Of a stretch of 64,000 nt of DNA, positions 17,168 to 24,795 are shown piece after piece (the stretch's first letter is position 1; each line of letters opens with the position of its first letter). The notes under the pieces are model-generated. The model made no database searches. It was not told where the DNA came from and saw nothing but the letters and a program-made list of their open reading frames with translations. A program made the translations under genes and the position numbers. Origin of the DNA: Clostridium brassicae (GTDB lineage Bacteria > Bacillota > Clostridia > Clostridiales > Clostridiaceae); contig NZ_JAPQFJ010000011.1 of the NCBI RefSeq assembly GCF_026738875.1, forward strand, positions 1-64,000. The letters are read 5' to 3'.

Positions 17168-19066
17168 TTATATATCTAAAAGATTTGTTTTATAATCTAT
17201 ATATAGTTTTCTTAATTCTTGCATTTTATTATCCATCTCAACTTGAAGATCAGAAATTGAAGCTAAGTCACCTGCATCTACAGCATCGTGTATTTTTGAG
17301 AATAAGGACTTAGAAGAATAAGAATCTTTCATTAAGTAATATCTTAATTCATTTATTTTTTTCCATCTAGTTATATCTACGTCATAAGCTTTTTCTACAT
17401 CATGAAGCATCTTATAGCTTCGTATAGTTCTTATATGATTAGGAATAATTCGTGCTATGATTTCTGTTATCCATCTTTTTTCAACACCACTTCTGAAGCT
17501 ATTAATTATTTTATCAGTAAATACTTCTCCAGATTTCAATACTTCAAGTTTCTCAGGATGTTTATCAAAGGATAATAGATTTTCATATACTGTATTAGGT
17601 GCAACTCCAAATAATCTATTTCTTTCTTCTTCAGTATAATCCTCAAAGACGTCCTCCTCACTTCTGTAAGCTCTGTCTTTTTCAAGATAATCGGCTTTTT
17701 CACCAGCTTGCTTAGAAAGCTCAGCGAAAAGCTCATCTTCAGTTTTATTATTAGTAATTGCATAAGCAATACCATCATTGCATGCCATAAACATTGTAGC
17801 TAATGCAAGATAGGTATTTGTATGAGGATTTGGCGATCTAAGCTCAAATCTAGTAGCTAGTGGAGCAGTTAAATCACGTATAACTCCTAGTAATATAGTT
17901 CTGTTTCTAGAAGGAACATCTACTGAATGACCTACAGATGTAACAATACATACAGGAGCTTCAAATCCTGGTTTTAATCTTCTTAGAGAGTCATTAGTGC
18001 AAGATATAAATGGATTTATAACCTCATAATTTTTTAAGATTCCCATTACTGAGGCATATCCAAATATGCTTAAGAAAGTCTTTCCTGTAGCTGCAAATAA
18101 ATTTATTCTTTTTCCGTTCTTTAATTTTAATGAAAAACTTAAATGAGTGTGTTCACCGCTTCCAGCAACTCCATTAATAGGTTTAGCAAGAAAATTAACA
18201 TCTAATCCATGTCTCCTAAAAGTTTCTCTAACAAGTATTCTAACATATAACTCATTGTCAGCAGCTTGAAGAGCATCAGCATATTTCCAGTCAATCTCTA
18301 ATTGTTCCATTATGTGAGTCAAGTTTCCACTTTCAGATAAAGTAGCTTTTACGCCACCAACTTCTTTATGACCCATTTCAGATTCTAAACCATATTTATC
18401 CATCAAATCAAGTACTTCTTCAAGTGCAGTTCTTACTGAACCTTTTGTTCTAGTCCAATATTGTTCTTGAAGAACTTGAGATGTAGAAAGTTCTTCAATA
18501 TGAGCTCTTTCTTCAGGGGTTTTTACCCAAAATTCAAGTTCAGTGGCAGCTGTAGCATAAACATCTTCTATATCATCTACAGTTATTCCATAAGGTTCAA
18601 GAAGATGAGGGTAATCATTGAAGTATTTCATAAGATTTTTTTCAATATGTTCTATAGAAGATTTTAAAATATGTCTTGAATCAATTGCTTTACTGTCATG
18701 TATTAAGAAACAAGGTATTCTAAGTGTTCCAATAGGCTTTTTAGTCTCAAAATCTATATTTTCATAATTGTAGTCTATAAACCAGTTAACATCAGTATCT
18801 GGAATCATATCTACTTTAGCATTATTTAATGTAGCAATACCAGGTAAAACAACAGATGAACCGTCTGTTTGAATAGCCCCTTTTAAAAATCCATCTATGT
18901 CATCTAAAAAAATTCTTATTGGAATCTTTTCGTCAGTATCATTACCTGAAAAATCTATACCTATAAGAGATACAAATTTAATTTCTGGATGTTCAGTAAG
19001 AGTTTTTCTTATACATTTTTCAGAATGATCAGATTTTGGTATAGAAAAAATTAAATCATTAAACAT
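17168..19066 (-). CDS. Glutamine synthetase (long clostridial type)
   Basis: The protein belongs to the glutamine synthetase catalytic superfamily, which joins ammonia to glutamate with ATP. Seen motifs are the glutamate/metal-binding stretch SEMGHKEVGG, GVAGSGEHTHLSFS (equivalent of the NGSGMHxH loop), and the arginine-rich region NRTILLGVIRDLTAPLATRFELRSPNPHTNTYLA. At 632 residues it is longer than type I enzymes (about 445) and shorter than type III (about 700), with a C-terminal helical extension after residue 500. The ATG at 19066 is chosen because GAGGAGG precedes it; an ATG at 19081 is upstream of that site. It is a one-gene unit with no adjacent nitrogen regulators. Confidence 0.88.
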   Translation of the reverse strand: MFNDLIFSIPKSDHSEKCIRKTLTEHPEIKFVSLIGIDFSGNDTDEKIPIRIFLDDIDGFLKGAIQTDGSSVVLPGIATLNNAKVDMIPDTDVNWFIDYNYENIDFETKKPIGTLRIPCFLIHDSKAIDSRHILKSSIEHIEKNLMKYFNDYPHLLEPYGITVDDIEDVYATAATELEFWVKTPEERAHIEELSTSQVLQEQYWTRTKGSVRTALEEVLDLMDKYGLESEMGHKEVGGVKATLSESGNLTHIMEQLEIDWKYADALQAADNELYVRILVRETFRRHGLDVNFLAKPINGVAGSGEHTHLSFSLKLKNGKRINLFAATGKTFLSIFGYASVMGILKNYEVINPFISCTNDSLRRLKPGFEAPVCIVTSVGHSVDVPSRNRTILLGVIRDLTAPLATRFELRSPNPHTNTYLALATMFMACNDGIAYAITNNKTEDELFAELSKQAGEKADYLEKDRAYRSEEDVFEDYTEEERNRLFGVAPNTVYENLLSFDKHPEKLEVLKSGEVFTDKIINSFRSGVEKRWITEIIARIIPNHIRTIRSYKMLHDVEKAYDVDITRWKKINELRYYLMKDSYSSKSLFSKIHDAVDAGDLASISDLQVEMDNKMQELRKLYIDYKTNLLDI

Positions 19067-19427
19067 TTTATTCCTCCTCATAAATTAAACACAAAAAACT
19101 GTGAAAATTTTTGTATTTATTATTTTAACCCCATTTATTTTAAAAATTATATAAAAATTCTATTATATAATTGATAAATTGTCAATGAGATTAGTTTTTT
19201 TTATAAAAAATTTTAAATGGAAAAAGTTAAGTTTTCTGTTTAAAGAATGTATATTCATATAGTATTAAAAGAATTTGTGAAGTATAATTTATATTATGGG
19301 TAAAATTGATATGTTTTAATAAAATAATAAGTTTTGTTTTAATAAGTTATGCTAAATAAGCAAATCATTAAAACATAGACTTAATACAATATATGGATTC
19401 TCGGAAAAGATTGGAGGTGAAACTGAT
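19067..19427. other. AT-rich gap between divergent glutamine synthetase gene and murI
   Basis: This gap must hold both promoters, but I could not place clear boxes. I saw no riboswitch-like structure and no small gene with a ribosome binding site other than the short upstream frame at 19428. Confidence 0.3.
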
Positions 19428-19448
19428 TTGCAGGTAGAATTTCTGTAG
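19428..19448 (+). other. Short upstream reading frame before murI
   Basis: A good ribosome binding site (GGAGGTGA, 19413-19420) is spaced for a TTG at 19428, which opens a six-codon frame ending at TAG 19446-19448. The murI ATG follows 13 bases later and has no obvious binding site of its own. Ribosomes ending the short frame could restart at murI, which would couple the two. This is inferred from spacing only. Confidence 0.35.
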
Positions 19449-19461
19449 ATCAGTTAAAATT

Positions 19462-20235
19462 ATGGACATTAGCAATAAACCTATAGGTTTTTTCGATTCA
19501 GGAGTTGGAGGATTAAGTGTTTTAAAAAAATCTATAGAACTTCTTCCAAATGAAGATTTTATTTATTTAGGTGATTCTAAAAATGCTCCTTATGGGGTTA
19601 AGAGTGTTGAAGAAGTTAGAAAACTTAGTTTTCAAGCTGTAGAATTCTTATTACAATATAATGTTAAAGCTATTGTAGTTGCATGTAATACAGCAACTAG
19701 TGCAGCTATAGAGCAACTTAGAAAAGAGTATAAAAATATTCCTATTATAGGAATAGAGCCAGCTCTAAAACCTGCAGTGGAATTAAATAAGAGAGGTACA
19801 ATAGTTATAATGGCAACTACTATGACTTTATCAGAAAAGAAGTTTAATCGTCTTATGAACAAATATAAAGATAAGGCTAATATTGTACCATTACCTTGTC
19901 CAGGGCTTGTTGAACTTATAGAAAAGGGAGTACTTCAGGGGAGTGAAGTAAATCAATTTCTTAAGGATAAATTTTCAATTTTAGATAAAGATGAGATAGC
20001 TTCAGTAGTTTTGGGATGCACTCATTATCCCTTTATAAAAAACGAACTCTCTAATGTGTTAAATAAAGATGTTATTATTATAGATGGAAGTGACGGGACG
20101 TCTGCTCAGTTAAAAAGGCAACTTAAACGTAATAAAATGATTAATTTAAAAGGAGAAAAGGGAGCGGTACATATATATAATACTTTAGATGATAAGGAAG
20201 TTTTAGATATTTCATATAAGCTGTTAGGTATTTAA
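19462..20235 (+). CDS. murI: Glutamate racemase
   Basis: MurI makes D-glutamate for peptidoglycan in the cytosol. The 257-residue protein carries both catalytic cysteines, in ACNTATSA near residue 75 and LGCTHYPF near 184. It also has the N-terminal FDSGVGGLSVL and the GDSKNAPYG loop. Length is normal. The ATG at 19462 matches the usual N-terminus (IGFFDSG), although no ribosome binding site precedes it directly; a well-placed one lies upstream of a six-codon frame at 19428. It faces away from the glutamine synthetase gene. Confidence 0.95.
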   Translation: MDISNKPIGFFDSGVGGLSVLKKSIELLPNEDFIYLGDSKNAPYGVKSVEEVRKLSFQAVEFLLQYNVKAIVVACNTATSAAIEQLRKEYKNIPIIGIEPALKPAVELNKRGTIVIMATTMTLSEKKFNRLMNKYKDKANIVPLPCPGLVELIEKGVLQGSEVNQFLKDKFSILDKDEIASVVLGCTHYPFIKNELSNVLNKDVIIIDGSDGTSAQLKRQLKRNKMINLKGEKGAVHIYNTLDDKEVLDISYKLLGI

Positions 20236-20337
20236 TAGAAAAATACTCAATTTTATAAGTAATTTTTCAAATTTACATCAAGATAGTTAAATTGTAAGTG
20301 AATTATTTCTCTTCTCTTAAATAAAAGGAAGCTAGTG

Positions 20338-20538
20338 ATGAACAATAAAGTAATTTATTTAATATTGGAAATTATACTATTTTTAGCAGTAGATTTTATA
20401 GCTATAAATTTTGGATTATGAATTAGTGCTGGTCCATGTGAGGCTGGTATTCCGACTGCAACTATTTCAATATTATGTTCAGTAATTGTAATTTATACTT
20501 GTGTAATTGTTGATGAAATTAGAAAGCTTAATAAATAA
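20338..20538 (+). pseudogene. Small two-helix membrane protein interrupted by TGA
   Basis: A 66-codon frame starts at ATG 20338 (AAAAGGAAG binding site) and ends at TAA 20536-20538, with an in-frame TGA at 20419-20421. Before the TGA lies one hydrophobic segment (residues 5-27). After it come a short Gly/Pro/Cys loop (SAGPCEAG) and a second hydrophobic segment ending in a charged tail. The two-segment hairpin makes sense only if the TGA was once a sense codon, for instance Trp TGG. I do not recognise the family. A 35-codon frame in another phase (20514-20621, product start MKLESLINN) overlaps its end and looks coding-like, but lacks a binding site. Confidence 0.5.
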
Positions 20539-20640
20539 TATTAAAAAAGATAATATTCAATTTTTAATAGATAGTTTGAATCAAGAGAATACATTAGAAC
20601 TGATGTTAAATACTCTGTAATTTCATATTAGCTTTCAAAT

Positions 20641-20680
20641 AAAATAACCTTAAATTATTTTTAGGTTATTTTATTTTTTT
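20641..20680 (+). terminator. Terminator after the small-ORF region
   Basis: A 10-13 bp stem (20641-20653 with 20661-20673) is followed by a run of seven T bases. Confidence 0.8.
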
Positions 20681-20844
20681 ATAAATATAGGTTTATAATT
20701 TTAAATTATTTCTCTTTTTATATAGTGTAAGATCAATCAAATGAATCCCAAAAAGGAGACTTATAAAAATAAAATATGATATTGGAATTTTATGAAAGTT
20801 ATGTATAATATAAAATATGGAAATATCAAAAAGTAGGTGATTAT

Positions 20845-20997
20845 TTGAAAAAGAATAAAGTATTAACTATTATAGTACTTATTATAGCTTTGCTTTCTTT
20901 ACATAGTACATGGTTCACTAAATTTAAATATAATAATTATATTACTAGTGCTTGTTTTTTACTTCTTGCACTAATAGTGTTTTTATCAAAAGATTAA
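20845..20997 (+). CDS. Small membrane protein of 50 residues
   Basis: A TTG start at 20845 follows the binding site AAGTAGGTGAT. The product begins MKKNKVLTIIVLI and has two hydrophobic segments (about 5-20 and 31-46) joined by a short polar loop (HSTWFTKFKYNNY). Basic residues at the N-terminus predict an inside start. I cannot name a family; similar two-segment mini-proteins are common in clostridia. It is free-standing and convergent with the pentapeptide-repeat gene. Confidence 0.6.
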   Translation: MKKNKVLTIIVLIIALLSLHSTWFTKFKYNNYITSACFLLLALIVFLSKD

Positions 20998-21033
20998 TAA
21001 TAAACTCTCTAGTTTCTTGAAAATCATATCTCA

Positions 21034-21711
21034 TTATTTTTCAACAATAATTCCCCAAAGGGTAACTAGATCAGCTGCTTGAAGCATATTGATTTTAATT
21101 CCTTTAAGTTCAATAGGAGGGGTGGATACCGTTGGGGCAACAAACTCATTTCTGGTAAAATCAATACCTGTTAAAATTGTTTTAAAAAAGTTATTTCTAA
21201 TAAATTGTGAATTTCTTGCTTGGAATCTTTTTAATTTAGCTTCAGTTATAGAAACCTCAGAAAAATCTATATCTTCAAAAACAACATCTGTCATTTTAGT
21301 TTTATCAAAATAGGAATATTGAAAATTTGATTCTTCCATAGATGTGTGTTTAAAAATAGAGTCACTCATATTTACTCCTATACATTTACATGAAATAAAC
21401 TGACATCTTTCAAAATATGTTTCTGTAAAATTACTGTTTGACAAATCACAATTCAGAAATACAACATCGACAAAACTTGCTCTTTCAAAATCGCAATCAA
21501 GAAAGGTACAGTTTTCAAAAATGCTTTTCTCAATTTCAATTTTAAAAAAATCAAAATGCTGCATATGTTCTTTAGAAAGCTTTATTTCACTGATTGGTAT
21601 TTCCTCATTTAAATATTGTTGTATATATAAGGAAAAATCCTCTATAGTTATCGGAACTGACGGGAACTGTGGCCTAATCATACTTATGGTTTTATTCGTT
21701 GTATTTCTCAT
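21034..21711 (-). CDS. Pentapeptide-repeat protein
   Basis: This 225-residue protein has a central run of A(D/N)LxF-type pentapeptides from about residue 55 to 190 (for example [16 protein letters not shown] and [12 protein letters not shown]). These should fold into a right-handed quadrilateral beta-helix. The N-terminal 50 residues and C-terminal 30 residues are not repetitive. Some family members mimic DNA and protect gyrase from quinolones (Qnr, MfpA), but many have other or no known roles and nothing here decides. No signal peptide is present. It is a single gene with no informative neighbour. Confidence 0.88.
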   Translation of the reverse strand: MRNTTNKTISMIRPQFPSVPITIEDFSLYIQQYLNEEIPISEIKLSKEHMQHFDFFKIEIEKSIFENCTFLDCDFERASFVDVVFLNCDLSNSNFTETYFERCQFISCKCIGVNMSDSIFKHTSMEESNFQYSYFDKTKMTDVVFEDIDFSEVSITEAKLKRFQARNSQFIRNNFFKTILTGIDFTRNEFVAPTVSTPPIELKGIKINMLQAADLVTLWGIIVEK

Positions 21712-22187
21712 ACATTACATCTCCATTCTTTATATAATACAAAGCTCATATAATTGTACATAAACTTTTAGGTAATATGAATAATCTTTATATCTAAAAA
21801 TATATATTAAATTTACGAATAATTCAATCTACTGGATTCATGTATATGTATTTTTATAAATATTCTTCATATAATCACCTTGTTTTTTCATTTATATATT
21901 TTTTATGTTTTATTAATGATAGAGATAGATATAATTATCCCTAAAAATTAGGATTGACTGTTGTTATTGAGATTTCTGGCTTACTTTAATTACAAGATAA
22001 TATCATACTTGTAGTAGATTGATTTGATAGTCTATATAATCTCATAAACTACCTAGAAAATTTGTAAGTAATTACTGATTGATAATAGGAAATGTTGTAT
22101 ATCAAGATTTTTCTGGCGTGTCAAATTTTAAGTATCTGAATAAATTATTATTATACAATACAAAACTCATAGAAATAAGGTGGTAAA
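21712..22187. other. Gene-free stretch of about 475 bases
   Basis: The sequence is AT-rich. A ten-codon minus-strand frame near 21835-21865 has an AAGGTGAT site but is too short to support. I found no strong hairpins. Promoters for both flanking genes must lie here. Confidence 0.3.
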
Positions 22188-22658
22188 ATGAAGATATTTA
22201 TAGTAAGAAAAGAAAATGAATTAGATGAAGAAAAACAAAAAGATGAAAAGGTTCAGAGAGTTGCAATTAAAGAAGATGAAAAATTTAATTATATAGTAAT
22301 AAAAAATCCTTACGATAGTAATAAAATATGTATTATAAACGATATAGAGATTTTGAATCAGGGTGTACCTAATAAATTATGTCTTATGGTAGGAGAAGAA
22401 GATCTATATAGAGATATAAATGATAATTCACATGTTAAAAAATTTGATATACTTAATTTTAAAACTAAAAATATACAAAAAGGGAATGAGTCAAATATAG
22501 AGATAAGTAGTAGAGATATTTTAATTAATGAAGAGTGCAATATACTAAACAAATTTACAATTATAATGTTACCTAGAGGATGTATATTTATTAAATTAGA
22601 TAAAGAAGTAAATTTTTTTAATATGAATATAAATTGGACAAGTGAAGAAATATCATAA
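22188..22658 (+). CDS. Hypothetical cytosolic protein of 156 residues
   Basis: I do not recognise this protein. The ATG at 22188 has an AAGGTGG site six bases upstream. The product is strongly charged (Lys, Glu, Asp) near the N-terminus, then alternates short hydrophobic strands such as FNYIVIKNPY, KICIINDIEIL and FTIIMLPRGCIFIKL, suggesting a mostly beta fold. There is no signal peptide or membrane segment. It stands alone, with a palindromic hairpin at 22766-22796 downstream. Confidence 0.6.
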   Translation: MKIFIVRKENELDEEKQKDEKVQRVAIKEDEKFNYIVIKNPYDSNKICIINDIEILNQGVPNKLCLMVGEEDLYRDINDNSHVKKFDILNFKTKNIQKGNESNIEISSRDILINEECNILNKFTIIMLPRGCIFIKLDKEVNFFNMNINWTSEEIS

Positions 22659-22765
22659 TAAATAGCTATTTATTATGTTGCAATATTTATATTATATTTT
22701 AGTATTGATTTATATTGAATACAACTTGCCTTGTTTACTATAGTGTATAATATTAATCAAATTAT

Positions 22766-22796
22766 ATAAGACTATTAATTTTATTAATAGTCTTAT
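22766..22796. terminator. Hairpin between the 22188 gene and the cyclophilin gene
   Basis: A perfect 14 bp stem (22766-22779 with 22783-22796) with a 3-nt loop. No long T run follows, so termination may be partial. Confidence 0.5.
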
Positions 22797-22897
22797 AGCT
22801 AACTAAAGAATTAATTAAGAGAATTTAGTTAATAATATGGTATAATTTAGTGGTACAATTATTTCAAAATACTATTGCAATGGAAGGAGAAACATAT

Positions 22898-23413
22898 ATG
22901 AATCCAGTAGTAACTATTAAAATGAAAAATGGGGATGTTATAAAAGCGGAGTTATATCCAGAAATTGCTCCTAACACAGTAAATAATTTTATTAGTCTTA
23001 TAAATAAAGGATTTTATGATGGAGTAATATTTCATAGAGTAATTCCAGGGTTTATGATTCAAGGGGGAGATCCAGAAGGTACAGGAATGGGTGGACCTGG
23101 TTATTCTATTAAAGGAGAATTTACAGCTAACCGTTTTAAAAATGATTTAAAACATGCTAGAGGAATTTTATCTATGGCGAGAAGTATGGCTCCCAATTCA
23201 GCAGGAAGTCAATTCTTTATAATGGTGAAAGATTCACCACACTTAGATGGTCAGTATGCTTCTTTTGGTAAAGTAATAGAAGGAATAGAGAATGCAGACA
23301 AAATAGTTAATGCAAAGACAGATTATAGTGATAGACCTTATGAGGATCAGGTTATGGAAAAAGTAACAGTTGATACTTTTGGAGTAGAATATCCTGAACC
23401 TGAAAAAATGTAA
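22898..23413 (+). CDS. Peptidyl-prolyl cis-trans isomerase, cyclophilin type
   Basis: This is a cytosolic cyclophilin that catalyses proline isomerisation during protein folding. The ATG at 22898 is chosen because GGAAGGA lies eight bases upstream; an in-frame GTG at 22850 lacks such a site. The 171-residue product shows family motifs FHRVIPGFMIQGGDPEGTG near residue 45, the RGILSMAR...NSAGSQFFI stretch near 95 that replaces FxMAN, and DGQYASFGKV near 125. No signal peptide is visible, so it corresponds to the PpiB-like intracellular class. The XRE regulator gene starts 26 bases after its stop, so the two may share a transcript. Confidence 0.93.
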   Translation: MNPVVTIKMKNGDVIKAELYPEIAPNTVNNFISLINKGFYDGVIFHRVIPGFMIQGGDPEGTGMGGPGYSIKGEFTANRFKNDLKHARGILSMARSMAPNSAGSQFFIMVKDSPHLDGQYASFGKVIEGIENADKIVNAKTDYSDRPYEDQVMEKVTVDTFGVEYPEPEKM

Positions 23414-23439
23414 ATAAAAAATCCCACGGAGGAATACAT

Positions 23440-24108
23440 ATGAGCAGAGTAGGGGAGAAGATAAAAGAAGCTAGAACAGCTTCTAAATTAACTCAAAAAC
23501 AATTAGCAAAAAAAATTGGGGTTTCTGAAAGCTTTATAAAAGATATAGAACTTGGTAAAAAAATTATAAATGAGAGTGTTATGAACAAAATCTCAAAAGC
23601 CTTAGGTAAAGATTTAAATGATATAACGATGTCTTTTGAAGAAGAAGTATTAAAAGAGGCTGTAGAAGAAAAAAGGGGTAGAAAAGTGGATACTCCAAAA
23701 GTAAACGACGTTTGGAATGACGCTTTTAGTTCAGTTTTAAAAACAGTACCTGTATATGAATACAATTTAAATAAGGCGTTAGATGGAAGAAAAATGCCTA
23801 TTATTGATAATAAGATTGAAGGATATTCAAAGGATAAAGTTGTATTTTTAAAAATACAAGATGATGATATGATTGGATTTAGAATTTCAAAAGGAGATAT
23901 TGCATTTGGACATATAACTCATGAAATTGATAATAATGCAATTTGTCTTATCGAATATAATGGAGAAAGAAATATAAGGCAGATAAAGAAATTAGATAGC
24001 AATAAAATTCTTTTAATAAGCAATAGGGGATCTTTAAGAACTGAAACAGTATCACCAAAAGACATTAAGGTTTTAATTAAACTTGATAGAGTGGAAATTA
24101 TACTATAG
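23440..24108 (+). CDS. XRE-family regulator with degenerate LexA/S24-like C-terminal domain
   Basis: Residues 5-60 are a helix-turn-helix of the XRE/Cro type (LTQKQLAKKIGVSESFIKDIELGK). Residues about 115-222 follow the LexA / phage repressor S24 fold: VVFLKIQDDDMIGFRISKGDIAFG, then IRQIKKLDSNKILLISNRG. In autocleaving S24 proteins the first strand carries the nucleophile in a GDSM motif; here it reads DDDM, so the Ser is absent. I also see no Ala-Gly cleavage site. It is therefore likely a non-cleaving regulator that uses the fold for dimerisation or ligand sensing. It lies right behind the cyclophilin gene. Its target is unknown. Confidence 0.82.
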   Translation: MSRVGEKIKEARTASKLTQKQLAKKIGVSESFIKDIELGKKIINESVMNKISKALGKDLNDITMSFEEEVLKEAVEEKRGRKVDTPKVNDVWNDAFSSVLKTVPVYEYNLNKALDGRKMPIIDNKIEGYSKDKVVFLKIQDDDMIGFRISKGDIAFGHITHEIDNNAICLIEYNGERNIRQIKKLDSNKILLISNRGSLRTETVSPKDIKVLIKLDRVEIIL

Positions 24109-24140
24109 AAAAAAGTGCTTAGCACTTTTTTCTATAGTAT
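24100..24140. terminator. Shared terminator containing both stop codons (XRE gene and nrdG)
   Basis: A perfect 20 bp inverted repeat (24100-24119 with 24121-24140) joins the two convergent genes. Its A6/T6 tracts give a U-run in both directions. The XRE stop (24106-24108) and the nrdG stop (24132-24134) both lie inside the stem. Confidence 0.85.
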
Positions 24141-24623
24141 AATAATTTTTTCTGATTTTAGGCTTTCTTTTACATTTATTATTCTTTGATTTGTAGAACC
24201 TACGTATTTAGGGACATCTTCTTTTAGACTTTTATTAAATTTCCCATCTATAAGAACATCTATGTGTTTTAATAAATTTAGTTTATGTTTATCATTACTT
24301 CTTAATATTTCTTCATATGTATAACCTGTGTAACACCATAAATTTAAATCTTCATCTTTAATCTTTTTAGCAAGAATAGTCAATTGTTCTGCTTGCTCAA
24401 AAGGTTCTCCACCAGAAAAGGTTACGCCTGAAATCAAAGGAACATTATGTTGTATTCTATTAAATATATAGTCTAAAGATACTTTATCGCCATAATTAAA
24501 ATTTTGCATATCTTTATTGTGACAACCAATACAATTATGTTTACATCCAGATACAAATAGAACACTTCTAAGACCTTTCCCATTCACTGTGGAATTATCT
24601 AAAAAACCTGCAACTTGAAGCAT
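24132..24623 (-). CDS. nrdG: Anaerobic ribonucleotide reductase activating protein NrdG
   Basis: NrdG is a radical SAM enzyme that installs the glycyl radical on NrdD. The 163-residue protein has the radical SAM cysteines in CKHNCIGCHN near residue 30-37 and the SAM-binding GGEPFEQ near 77. Length is typical (about 155-175). The start at 24623 has AAAGGAG seven bases upstream. It lies 172 bases downstream of nrdD in the same direction, with a palindromic box between them. Confidence 0.95.
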   Translation of the reverse strand: MLQVAGFLDNSTVNGKGLRSVLFVSGCKHNCIGCHNKDMQNFNYGDKVSLDYIFNRIQHNVPLISGVTFSGGEPFEQAEQLTILAKKIKDEDLNLWCYTGYTYEEILRSNDKHKLNLLKHIDVLIDGKFNKSLKEDVPKYVGSTNQRIINVKESLKSEKIIIL

Positions 24624-24662
24624 AATAGTCTCCTTTCTATTTATAAGAAAAAACCCCTTTAC

Positions 24663-24679
24663 AATAATATATTGTATCA
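24663..24679 (-). promoter_or_regulatory. Palindromic box between nrdD and nrdG, NrdR-like
   Basis: A near-palindrome (TACAATA, three bases, TATTGTA) lies in the nrdD-nrdG gap. NrdR boxes are 16-bp AT-rich palindromes of the form ACAnnATATnnTGT. A second, weaker word (ACAACATATTGTACA) lies just upstream of the nrdD start at about 26933-26948. NrdR itself is not in the window. Confidence 0.4.
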
Positions 24680-24795
24680 GAGCTTTTATTTATTATTTAA
24701 TATAATTGCATAATTAAAAATTTTTAATGCTAAAATCGTATAATGTATGTAATTTTAAAATTATGCAACTTTCTATTTATTAAAATCTTATATGT

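Noticed and set aside
21034-21711. Calling the pentapeptide protein a quinolone-resistance determinant
   Set aside because: The repeat fold alone does not show gyrase protection, and flanking regions do not resemble Qnr-specific loops.
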